Positions 1-8,482 of a DNA stretch of 13,713 nucleotides are shown here, piece by piece. The stretch is from Desulfovibrionaceae bacterium (GTDB lineage: Bacteria > Desulfobacterota > Desulfovibrionia > Desulfovibrionales > Desulfovibrionaceae). The DNA lies in assembly GCA_017613475.1 (NCBI GenBank), contig JAGADT010000051.1:1-13713 (forward strand). Direction: 5' to 3'. The notes beneath the pieces were generated by a model. The model made no database searches, was not told the DNA's origin, and was given only the letters and a program-made list of their open reading frames with translations. Every line of letters begins with the position of its first letter. Position 1 is the first letter of the stretch. The position numbers and the translations under genes were made by a program.

Positions 1-1365
1 GATGCCGCATTTATTGTTCAGGGCCTGGTTAAAGACCAGAACGCTCATGTCAATGTCTGCTTTTGTCGTTTCATGGGAGCAGACGCTGATGCGGATGACG
101 GACTGCCCTTCCCACTGGCTCCCGCCGCACCAGCAGATGCCGCTGCGCTGAACAAAATTCAGGATGCGGAGCGTTTCCGCTTCGCTGTGCCCCCTGACCA
201 TGAACTGATTGAAACAGGGCGGATTAACCAGTATCAGGCCGATTTTAGCAAGTTCGCCGGCAAAATAGGCCGTGCTGTCGCAGAGATGGTCCACGAGATG
301 CTCGGCACCGCTTTTTCCCAAATATTTTAGGACGGCCCAAAGGATTACGCCCCGGACGCGCCGGGACATTTCCGTTGTGTAAAGCATGTTGTCGCGGTGT
401 TTACTGCGGGGGATGTACGGACCGCTGATTTGCAGCGCCTGAACCAGGGATTCCCTGTGCCGGCATAAGACAAGTCCGCAGTCATAACCGGCGTTAAGCG
501 TTTTGTGCGCGTCACAATTCCAAGAGTCCGCCTTTTCCATACCTTTGACAAGATACCTGTATTTTTTTGAGCAGGCGGCCCAAAGGCCAAAGGCGCCATC
601 AATATGGACCCAGGCCCCGGCTTTATTCGCTGCGCTGCAGAGCTCGTCAAAAAAGTCGAAGCTGCCGCCATTGACATGCCCTGCCTGAAGGATGAGAAGG
701 GTACGCTCGTCCATCTGGGGCACCTTTGCGGGGAGCATGCGTCCTTTATGGTCTGTTGGAACACGAACGATGTCGTCCGTGCCTATGCCCAGTACGCTGA
801 GTGCCGAGGCTACTGCGCCATGTGCGCCTGCGCCCAGGACGACGCGAACAGGGGGAGCGCTGCGCAGGCCGCTTTTGGCGACAGAATAGCCCTGCCTGGC
901 CAGCAGTTCATTGCGTGCTGCGGCCAGGGCGCAGAGCAGGGCGTTTGAGGATCCAGTCACCAGCCCCAGAGCCGTGCCTTCTGGCAACCCGAAGAGTTCT
1001 CTTATCCAGTTTTCACAAACCTGCTCCAGCACCGACGCCACGGGTGACATGGCGTACAGTGCTCCATTGGCATTCCATGTGTCCGCTATCCATTCAGCGG
1101 CATGGGCTACGGGGAGCAGTCCGCCGTTCACGAAACCATAATAACGTCCACCAATTTGGGCCGTTGTACCTGCTGCGCCGACAGAATGCAGTTGTTCAAT
1201 CACACTGGCAGCTTCCGTGCCCTCAGCGGGAAGCGGTTCGCAGAACTGTTTCAGTCCAGCCAGATGTTTTTCGCTGGGAAATGCGGGTTTTTCCGCCATT
1301 TCATCCAGATATTCGCAGGCGTAGCGTTCTGCCTGCATCAGCAGGTTTCGGTAGCTCTCGTCCAT
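1..1365 (-). CDS. PLP-dependent group II decarboxylase-like protein, 3' end cut by window edge
   Basis: The frame is open from an ATG at 1365 to base 1 (455 codons, no stop), so the C-terminus is missing. The family (Pfam PF00282, aromatic amino acid/glutamate/diaminobutyrate decarboxylases) is usually 450-490 aa, so only a short piece should be lacking. Visible landmarks are the PLP-stacking His182 in GAHGA, the pyridine-binding Asp256 in VHIDGAFG, and the Schiff-base Lys288 in NCDAHKTLNAGYDCG. A family-typical YTTEMSRR is near residue 330 and IRISVCSHETTKADID is near 424-439. The phosphate-binding loop reads TGSSNALLCAL (137-147) rather than the common SGGTEAN form. A GGGGAGG ribosome site sits 10 nt before the ATG. 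The gene starts 26 nt after the secA stop on the same strand, so co-transcription is likely. The substrate cannot be told from sequence; an aminotransferase or aldolase-type activity in this fold is a less likely alternative. Confidence 0.85.
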   Translation of the reverse strand, partial: MDESYRNLLMQAERYACEYLDEMAEKPAFPSEKHLAGLKQFCEPLPAEGTEAASVIEQLHSVGAAGTTAQIGGRYYGFVNGGLLPVAHAAEWIADTWNANGALYAMSPVASVLEQVCENWIRELFGLPEGTALGLVTGSSNALLCALAAARNELLARQGYSVAKSGLRSAPPVRVVLGAGAHGAVASALSVLGIGTDDIVRVPTDHKGRMLPAKVPQMDERTLLILQAGHVNGGSFDFFDELCSAANKAGAWVHIDGAFGLWAACSKKYRYLVKGMEKADSWNCDAHKTLNAGYDCGLVLCRHRESLVQALQISGPYIPRSKHRDNMLYTTEMSRRVRGVILWAVLKYLGKSGAEHLVDHLCDSTAYFAGELAKIGLILVNPPCFNQFMVRGHSEAETLRILNFVQRSGICWCGGSQWEGQSVIRISVCSHETTKADIDMSVLVFNQALNNKCGI

Positions 1366-1391
1366 GCCCCGGTTTCCTCCCCGTGATGCGC

Positions 1392-3974
<2,583 letters not shown>

Positions 3975-3987
3975 GCAAGCTCCATCG

Positions 3988-4057
3988 AAAAAATCAGGAA
4001 AGTGCCGGAGATTTTTGGGCTCCTGAGGGTTGAAGCCGGTGCAGGATTCCCGGCACT
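3988..4057 (-). promoter_or_regulatory. Long-range hairpin just before the secA ribosome site
   Basis: Arms AGTGCCGG (minus strand, 4057-4050) and CCGGCACT (4008-4001) are perfect complements. A run of six Ts follows at 3993-3988, 5 nt before the secA GGAG. The first arm can instead form a smaller local hairpin, GCCGG (4054-4050) with CCGGC (4039-4035). The two folds exclude each other. It may be a weak terminator, an RNA switch, or simply GC-rich sequence; a regulatory role is inference. Confidence 0.35.
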
Positions 4058-4127
4058 GCGGGAACTGGAGCGGCTGAAAAAGCAGTATTCGTGTTGTCTT
4101 GCGTGCCGCTGTTTTGGGGGCGGGCGC

Positions 4128-4161
4128 AAAAAAGCCTTTGCTGCTGCAAGCGCAAAAGGCT
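4128..4161 (-). terminator. Terminator-like hairpin inside the secA leader (candidate attenuator)
   Basis: Read on the minus strand, AGCCTTTTGC (4161-4152) pairs with GCAAAGGCT (4141-4133) with one bulged T, and the 3' arm runs into six Ts (4133-4128). That is the layout of an intrinsic terminator. It lies about 60 nt after the predicted secA transcript start and 150 nt before the ATG, so it would stop secA transcripts early. The minus-strand segment CTTTGCGCTGCTG (4216-4204) complements CAGCAGCAAAG (4146-4136), covering the loop and 3' arm, with a 2-nt bulge. It could therefore act as an antiterminator. Confidence 0.5.
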
Positions 4162-4226
4162 GCCTGGCCGGAAAAAACTGGTGCCTGACATGGTTGTTTT
4201 TTTCAGCAGCGCAAAGCTTTCCTGCT

Positions 4227-4255
4227 TAGATAAGACATGCCGCGCAGATTGGCAA
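4227..4255 (-). promoter_or_regulatory. Candidate sigma-70-type promoter of secA
   Basis: On the minus strand there is a -35 TTGCCA (4255-4250; 5 of 6 to consensus), a 17-nt spacer and a -10 TATCTA (4232-4227; 3 of 6). It lies just beyond the upstream gene's terminator and before the leader hairpins, where a secA promoter is expected. The start would be near 4220. The call is by eye, and the -10 is weak. Confidence 0.4.
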
Positions 4256-4265
4256 TGGAAAGCGC

Positions 4266-4320
4266 GGGGAAAGAAAGCAAAGGCCTGCCGGCAGAGGGGA
4301 AGGGTCTGGCGGCAGGCCTT
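4266..4320 (-). terminator. Intrinsic terminator of the YchJ-like gene
   Basis: A perfect 11-bp stem is formed by AAGGCCTGCCG (4280-4290 on the plus strand) and its complement at 4310-4320, with a 19-nt loop. On the minus strand it is followed by a T-rich tail (TTTGCTTTCTTTCC). It begins 30 nt after the stop of the YchJ-like gene and separates that gene from secA. Confidence 0.7.
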
Positions 4321-4349
4321 GTGAGCGGTTGGAGCAGGCGTGCGGAGAA

Positions 4350-4838
4350 CTACTTGCCGCAGCACTTCTTGTATTTTTTGCCCGACCCGCAGGGGCAGGG
4401 ATCGTTGCGGCCGATTTTGGGCGCTTCGCGGTGGAAGGTGTCGTGGCCCTGAAGGTCGCCGTCCATGTACAGCCATTTCCCGTCCACTTTCTGGAAATAG
4501 GCTTTTTCATGCAGCATCTGGGGGATGTTGCCGTACATGTAGCGGGCGATGAAGGTGACTTCGCCCTTTTCATCATTTTCGCCGCCATCAACGGCGGAGA
4601 GGATTTCAAGGCCGTCCCAGCGTACGGACTTGGACCATTCCTTCATGTTTTCGCTGCTGGATTCTTCACGGATGGAGGGATCGACGCTGGCATCCAGAAA
4701 ATCGAAGTTGCCAACAACGTGGGCGGAATATCTGGCGCGCATAAGGGCTTCAGCCGTAGGCGCAGGGCTCGTTCCGTCGAGAATTGGGCCACAGCAGAGG
4801 TCAAATTCGCGGCCGGAGCCGCAGGGGCAGAGACTCAT
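4350..4838 (-). CDS. YchJ-family protein with SEC-C zinc motifs at both ends
   Basis: The 162-aa product resembles E. coli YchJ (about 150 aa), a small cytoplasmic protein of unsettled function. It starts with CPCGSGREFDLCC (4-16) and ends with CPCGSGKKYKKCC (148-160); both should bind zinc. Between them is a cystatin/NTF2-like fold region with the family pattern EALMRARYSAHV, FIARY and KWLYMDGD. The frame is open further upstream to 4985. I chose the ATG at 4838 because AAAGGAG lies 8 nt before it and the family motif begins at residue 4. The C-terminal 57 bp are nearly identical in DNA to the end of secA next door. A terminator follows the stop. Confidence 0.9.
   Translation of the reverse strand: MSLCPCGSGREFDLCCGPILDGTSPAPTAEALMRARYSAHVVGNFDFLDASVDPSIREESSSENMKEWSKSVRWDGLEILSAVDGGENDEKGEVTFIARYMYGNIPQMLHEKAYFQKVDGKWLYMDGDLQGHDTFHREAPKIGRNDPCPCGSGKKYKKCCGK
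4356..4412. repeat. 57-bp direct repeat, copy in the YchJ-like gene
   Basis: This is the partner of bases 1404-1460 (55/57 identical, same orientation, about 2.95 kb apart). It encodes the C-terminal SEC-C zinc motif. Flanking bases diverge at once on both sides, so the similarity stops at the module edges. Confidence 0.9.
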
Positions 4839-4979
4839 TGGGGATTCTCCTTTGCGGATCAGTATGGCGCGTGGTCCCGCGTGCTTGCGGCAGCGTGCGG
4901 GAACGCTGATTGTTTTTGCAGTCCAGAGCTTTACCTTTCTGGTGGCTTGAGCGTCAAGTGGGCAGCCCGGGGATGGAGC

Positions 4980-5009
4980 AAACAAAAACGGCCTGCGCGG
5001 GGCAGGCCG
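4980..5009 (-). terminator. Intrinsic terminator downstream of the sigma-54 promoter and the radical SAM gene
   Basis: The 8-bp stem CGGCCTGC/GCAGGCCG (4989-4996 with 5002-5009) has a 5-nt loop. On the minus strand it is followed by TTTTTGTTTG. It could end transcripts from the radical SAM gene, whose stop is 210 nt upstream, and transcripts from the sigma-54 promoter about 40 nt upstream. Confidence 0.75.
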
Positions 5010-5048
5010 ATTTTGAAAAGGTTAAGGAAGGATTCAGGAGGAAGGATA
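4980..5048 (-). ncRNA. Candidate sigma-54-dependent small RNA (about 68 nt)
   Basis: A transcript from the sigma-54 promoter would start near 5048 and end at the terminator near 4980. The first 40 nt are pyrimidine-rich and look unstructured. They contain CCTTCCTCCTGAATCC and then a second CTTCCTTAACC, so the early part matches the anti-Shine-Dalgarno of 16S rRNA (UCCUCC). The rest is the terminator hairpin. Such an RNA could pair with ribosome sites of mRNAs. Alternatively this is only the attenuated leader of the YchJ-like gene. No expression evidence is available. Confidence 0.35.
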
Positions 5049-5058
5049 CTTATAATAT

Positions 5059-5074
5059 AGCAAGATGCGTGCCA
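5059..5074 (-). promoter_or_regulatory. Sigma-54 (RpoN) promoter, -24/-12 type
   Basis: The minus strand reads TGGCACG (5074-5068), CATC, TTGCT (5063-5059). This matches the consensus TGGCACG-N4-TTGCW completely, including the strict GG-N10-GC spacing (5073-5072 and 5061-5060). Transcription should start near 5048 and run left. Sigma-54 promoters need an ATP-dependent enhancer-binding protein, whose site is normally 80-150 bp upstream; the inverted repeat at 5162-5207 is at that distance. Confidence 0.75.
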
Positions 5075-5161
5075 AAGTTCGCTTCATATTTAACAGCGTG
5101 TAATTATTAACTTTTATAGTTGAGAACAGACTGTGTGGTGTAAAAATTTTTTTCTGGGGCT

Positions 5162-5207
5162 GTATAAAAAAGGCTCTTCATGGCAGGAAAGCAAAAAATT
5201 TTTATAC
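5162..5207. repeat. 9-bp inverted repeat, possible activator site
   Basis: GTATAAAAA (5162-5170) and its exact complement TTTTTATAC (5199-5207) are separated by 28 bases. They lie about 115-160 bp upstream of the predicted sigma-54 start. AT-rich repeats arise easily by chance, so the binding-site role is only suggested by position. Confidence 0.3.
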
Positions 5208-5219
5208 CGCTGCGCCGTG

Positions 5220-7859
5220 TCAGGGGCGCTCTTCCACCCCTTCGCTGAAGCGCTGGGAGGTTTTTACGAGCTTGATTTCATGGAGGGGGATATCCGGAGT
5301 GACAGCCCGGGCCAATACCAGCGGAGAAATATACGTTTCGCTCCAGTCAAAAGTCAGTTCCAGTCCGGTTTCACGTTCGCGGATTGAGGAAAACAGCGGG
5401 CGGATATCATTGGTCCGCGGTCCCTTTTTGGTTTCCCTGGTGAGCATGAAGGAAGGCGCGGCGGCAAAGGCATGCCAGCGTTCAAAAAACAGGCCCTGGG
5501 GAGCGCTTTCTTTTCCAAAGGGCTCGCGGCGGAGCGTGAAGGTTTCGCTTTGCGCGCCGACGGCCTTGAGGTTGGCGGGAATGGGTTCAATTTTAGTGAG
5601 CTTCATGCCGCGGACAAAAAGCGGCTCCAGTCTTGAGCGGACGTCTTCCGGCGGAATGGGGAGCCGCAGCGTAATGGCAAACCATTCCGCAAGGCTTTCC
5701 ACGCCAACAGGCAGGGCGCGCCCGAACGAAAGGAGCGGCATGGGGTGGAAGCCCTGGGAAAAGGCCATGGGCATGCCTGCCCGGCGCAGAAGCCTTTCCA
5801 AAAAGGACTGCAGCTCCAGCTGGCTGATATAGGCGGCTTCGTGCTGCTTTGTGTGCCAGACGCGGTAGCGCACGGCCTTGACGCCCAGCCCTGCGGCAAT
5901 GGCCGGCGGCGCGGTTGGCTTATGGCGCGGGGGCGGCGCGATGAGGCGGCCTTCCGCATCCCTGAGCGGAGCGTGGGCCTGCTGGTCGCGCTGGGGCAGG
6001 ACCAGGCGGTTGCAGAGGCTCGTCCCTTCCGGCAGCGCGGGGTTTTTGGCGAGCCTGGAGGGGCCTGCTGCCGTATCGCACGCTCCGCAGTGGCGGCAGG
6101 CTTCGTAGCGGCAGTCGCCGGTGATGCGGCCTTCAAAGGCGCGGCGGCGTTCTTTAAGCAGGAAGCCGCGCGAAACGCCGCCTTCAATGTGATCCCAGGC
6201 AAGCGCTTTTTCCGGGTCGCGGGGGCCTGTGTAGAAGGCAGGGTCAAGATCTTCCTCGCGCATGGCCTCAAGCCAGGGATCAAGGGAGAAATACTCCATC
6301 CAGTCCGCAAAAATGGCGCCCTTGCGGTAGGCTTTTTCCACCACATCGGCCAGGCGGCGGTCGCCCCTGGAAAGGATGCCTTCCAAAAAGCTCACCGCGG
6401 GCTCATGCCAGCGCATTTTCAGTGCCTTCTCCTTTTTGAAGCTTTCAAGCACAAGATGCACGCGGCGGGATATTTCTTCCATGGGAATCTGCCCTTCCCA
6501 TTGGAAAGGCGTGTGCGCCTTGGGCACAAAAGGCGAGAGCGCGGCCGTAACCTGGAGCCTGGGCATGCCGCGGCCCGCGGCGTCCCTGACTTTCCGGCAT
6601 AAATCGGTGATGGCAAGCAGGTCGTCGTCAGTTTCTCCGGGAAGGCCGATCATGAAATAGAGCTTGACCTGCTGCCAGCCGTGCTGGAACAGTTTCTGCA
6701 CGTGGACAATAAGCCCTTCCTCCGTCACGCCCTTATTGATGATGTCGCGCAGCCGCTGGCTCCCTGCTTCAGGGGCCAGCGTGGCGCCTGTGCGGCGGAT
6801 GTCGGCCATTTTCGCCATGATGTCGTCATCAATGGAGCCGACCCTGAGCGAAGGCAGGGAAAGGGCAATCTGCTCGGCGGCGCAGCGGTCGGCGGCGCTG
6901 AGAAAAAGGGCCTTGAGCGCAGAAAAATCCCCTGCGCTTAATGCAAGGAAGGAAACTTCGTCAAAGCCTGTGGATTTCAGGCAGCGTTCAAGCGTGGCGC
7001 CGGCATTTTCCAGGCTGCGTTCCCTGGCAGGGCGGTAGAGCATCCCCGCCTGGCAGAAACGGCAGCCCCGCGTGCATCCGCGGGCGATTTCAAGGCTCAG
7101 CCTGTTGTGCACGGCTCCGAAAGGAAGCACCTGGCGTTCGGGGTAGGGTGCTTCGTTTAAGTCGGCGACAACGCGCCTGGCGGGGCGAGGCAGATCGGGG
7201 CAGAGGGGTATCAGGCGCGCCGGATCGCCTTGGGAAGGCGCGTAAAGCCCGGGCACGTAAACGCCGGGGATGAACGCTGCGGCGCGGAGGTATTGGGCGC
7301 GGCTCCAGCCCTCGCTGCGGGCTTTTTTCAAAAGCTCGCAGACATCAGGAAGCAGAGTTTCCCCATCGCCCAGCATCATCAGGTCCATAAAGGGTGCCAG
7401 GGGCTCGGCCGCCGTGGTGCAGCCGCCTCCGGCCGCCACAACGGGATACTCGTCAAGCCCCGCTTCAAGCCTGTCCGATGCCCTGAAGGGGATGCCGGCG
7501 AGGTCCAGCATGTAGAGCACATTGGTGTAGCAGAGCTCATGGGTGATGGCAAAGCCCAGGAGATGCGTTTTGCCAAGGGGGGTATCCGATTCCAGCGTTG
7601 CCAGCTCAAGATGATATTTCCGTAAAAGTTCCCCAGCTTCAGGCTGCGGCGCGTACACGCGTTCGGCGAGCATGTCGCTGCGGTCATTGAGGATGGAGTA
7701 CAGGATTTTCTGCCCCAGGTAGGACATGCCGACTTCGTAGAGGTCAGGGAAAGCCAGCACGCAGTGCAGCATGCCGGGAGTGAGGGGCTTGTGGACGCTG
7801 CCTTCTTCCGTACCTAAGTAATGGCTTGGCCGGGGCAGGAGGGAGAGGATTTCTTTCAT
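5220..7859 (-). CDS. B12-binding-type radical SAM protein fused to a DUF2344 domain
   Basis: The 879-aa product joins two parts that are separate proteins in many bacteria. The N-terminal part (about 1-620) matches the family known as TIGR03960: a B12-binding-like region (to about 230) and a radical SAM domain with the iron-sulfur motif CTRGCRFC (Cys262, Cys266, Cys269), then LSLPSLR, LAPEAGS (361-367) and FMIGLPGETDDD. A second cysteine cluster, CRYEACRHCGAC (583-594), follows. After a Pro-rich linker (640-655), residues about 663-860 match the radical-SAM-linked DUF2344/TIGR03936 domain, with RRAGMPMAFSQGFHPMP at 692-708. The substrate is unknown; links to tRNA or rRNA modification have been proposed for such families but are not established here. 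The ATG at 7859 has only a weak AAGG site 6 nt upstream. The Sm-like gene precedes it on the same strand. Confidence 0.93.
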   Translation of the reverse strand: MKEILSLLPRPSHYLGTEEGSVHKPLTPGMLHCVLAFPDLYEVGMSYLGQKILYSILNDRSDMLAERVYAPQPEAGELLRKYHLELATLESDTPLGKTHLLGFAITHELCYTNVLYMLDLAGIPFRASDRLEAGLDEYPVVAAGGGCTTAAEPLAPFMDLMMLGDGETLLPDVCELLKKARSEGWSRAQYLRAAAFIPGVYVPGLYAPSQGDPARLIPLCPDLPRPARRVVADLNEAPYPERQVLPFGAVHNRLSLEIARGCTRGCRFCQAGMLYRPARERSLENAGATLERCLKSTGFDEVSFLALSAGDFSALKALFLSAADRCAAEQIALSLPSLRVGSIDDDIMAKMADIRRTGATLAPEAGSQRLRDIINKGVTEEGLIVHVQKLFQHGWQQVKLYFMIGLPGETDDDLLAITDLCRKVRDAAGRGMPRLQVTAALSPFVPKAHTPFQWEGQIPMEEISRRVHLVLESFKKEKALKMRWHEPAVSFLEGILSRGDRRLADVVEKAYRKGAIFADWMEYFSLDPWLEAMREEDLDPAFYTGPRDPEKALAWDHIEGGVSRGFLLKERRRAFEGRITGDCRYEACRHCGACDTAAGPSRLAKNPALPEGTSLCNRLVLPQRDQQAHAPLRDAEGRLIAPPPRHKPTAPPAIAAGLGVKAVRYRVWHTKQHEAAYISQLELQSFLERLLRRAGMPMAFSQGFHPMPLLSFGRALPVGVESLAEWFAITLRLPIPPEDVRSRLEPLFVRGMKLTKIEPIPANLKAVGAQSETFTLRREPFGKESAPQGLFFERWHAFAAAPSFMLTRETKKGPRTNDIRPLFSSIRERETGLELTFDWSETYISPLVLARAVTPDIPLHEIKLVKTSQRFSEGVEERP

Positions 7860-7905
7860 CGTGAGCCTTGGGCTGGAAACATGAGCGCGGGGGCTTTTTT
7901 TGCTG

Positions 7906-7936
7906 AAAAGCCGGCGAACCGCAGGGGATCGCCGGC
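7906..7936 (-). terminator. Intrinsic terminator after the Sm-like gene
   Basis: A perfect 8-bp stem GCCGGCGA/TCGCCGGC (7910-7917 with 7929-7936) has an 11-nt loop. On the minus strand it is followed by four Ts. It lies 55 nt after the Sm-like stop and only 50 nt before the radical SAM start, so the latter needs readthrough or a very close promoter. The short T-run suggests it may be leaky. Confidence 0.55.
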
Positions 7937-7991
7937 CTTTGACTGCATGGGGCGCAATGCGCCTTTTACATGGCAGAATGCCTTTGGAGGC

Positions 7992-8324
7992 TTAGTTGGT
8001 GATGATGCCGCCGCCCATGGGCTGGGTGCCCTGCAGCGTCATGCCCTTCATGCCGGTCAGCGTAAGGTTTGTGCAGGCTTCAAGGTACTTGCCTTCAAGG
8101 CCTTCCGGCAGTTTTTCGTACATATAAAGGAAATGGCGGGCTTCGATTTTGCCCTTGAATTCTTCTTCAAAGGGATAGCCGTAGGGCAGCATCATCATCT
8201 GCACACCGCCCTGCTGGGTGGGAACAACCTGCAGGATGGCTACATCGCTGAGGCCTTCTTCCGTGTATTTGCCGAGCGCCAGCTCACCGGTGACCAGTTT
8301 GACCAGACGGACATCATACGCCAT
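7992..8324 (-). CDS. Small Sm-like (LSm) fold protein, function unknown
   Basis: The 110-aa product has no signal peptide or membrane segment. The pattern in the first half, VRLVKLVTGELALGKY followed by a variable turn, VAILQVVPT, a Gln/Gly loop and VQMMMLPYGYPF, is the beta-strand and turn layout of small Sm/LSm-like proteins. Those proteins form rings and often bind RNA. The C-terminal part carries MYEKLPEGLEGKYLEACTNLTL and then a Gly/Met-rich tail (93-108). It is not Hfq: the Hfq Sm2 motif is absent. AAGGAG lies 8 nt before the ATG. The gene is divergent from rnc with a short shared promoter region, which fits an RNA-related job. The fold call is by eye and the function is unproven. Confidence 0.8.
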   Translation of the reverse strand: MAYDVRLVKLVTGELALGKYTEEGLSDVAILQVVPTQQGGVQMMMLPYGYPFEEEFKGKIEARHFLYMYEKLPEGLEGKYLEACTNLTLTGMKGMTLQGTQPMGGGIITN

Positions 8325-8386
8325 AAGAAATTCTCCTTGAATAGGAAGCGGTTCGCTTTTGGGGTCCGCGGGCTGCGGACTTCCTT

Positions 8387-8415
8387 TAGGTAGGTGTTCC
8401 GCCGTGCTCTGTCAA
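8387..8415 (-). promoter_or_regulatory. Candidate promoter of the Sm-like gene
   Basis: A perfect -35 TTGACA (minus strand, 8415-8410) is followed by a 17-nt spacer and TACCTA (8392-8387), a weak -10 that resembles the TATCTA proposed for secA. The start would be near 8380. The transcript would then begin with a hairpin, GTCCGC/GCGGAC (8364-8380), about 40 nt before the gene's AAGGAG site. Confidence 0.5.
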
Positions 8416-8417
8416 GT

Positions 8418-8446
8418 TTTACAATCAGGCGGACATGCGGTAGAGC
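8418..8446 (+). promoter_or_regulatory. Candidate promoter of rnc
   Basis: TTTACA (8418-8423; 5 of 6) and TAGAGC (8441-8446; 3 of 6) are separated by 17 nt. The start would be near 8453. Its -35 box is 2 bp from the divergent -35 of the Sm-like gene, so the two promoters would compete or be co-controlled. The match is modest. Confidence 0.3.
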
Positions 8447-8482
8447 CTGAAAAGTTAGTTTATGCCATTGCCTGGAGAGAGT

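Larger units (their letters stand above)
3975..4349 (-). other. Intergenic leader region between the YchJ-like gene and secA
   Basis: There is no recognisable protein gene in these 375 bases. On the minus strand, in order, they hold the YchJ-like terminator (about 4320-4266), a candidate promoter (4255-4227), a predicted transcript start near 4220, a terminator-like hairpin with six Us (4161-4128), a second long-range hairpin (4057-4001) with a T-run (3993-3988), and the secA ribosome site (GGAG at 3983-3980). A 65-residue open frame starting at ATG 4191 and stopping at 3994 runs through both hairpins. It lacks a clear ribosome site, a signal peptide and a known arrest motif. Confidence 0.6.
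4839..5219. other. Non-coding region with sigma-54 promoter, short terminator and AT-rich stretch
   Basis: No convincing protein gene is seen in these 381 bases. The part nearest the YchJ-like gene (4839-4980) is GC-rich and holds a weak possible promoter for that gene (TTGACG on the minus strand at 4957-4952, poor -10). The middle holds a terminator (4980-5009) and a sigma-54 promoter (5059-5074). The right part (5080-5207) is markedly AT-rich, with two A5-6/T5-7 tracts and a 9-bp inverted repeat. The AT-rich part may be curved DNA used for activator binding, which is inference. Confidence 0.6.

Noticed and set aside
4002..4191. SecM-like arrest peptide before secA
   Set aside because: The leader frame lacks a hydrophobic signal segment and any RAGP- or RAPP-type arrest motif, so no SecM analogue is claimed.
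5051..5056. Perfect TATAAT on the plus strand
   Set aside because: No matching -35 lies 16-18 nt upstream and no rightward gene follows; it overlaps the AT-rich edge of the sigma-54 promoter.
7950..7962. GGCGCAATGCGCC short hairpin
   Set aside because: The stem is only 5 bp with a 3-nt loop, and no gene on the plus strand would need it; the clear terminator is at 7906-7936.
8462..8482. Upstream ATG for rnc at 8462
   Set aside because: It has no ribosome site, lies about 9 nt from the predicted transcript start and adds seven residues not typical of the family. ATG 8483 has GGAG at good distance.
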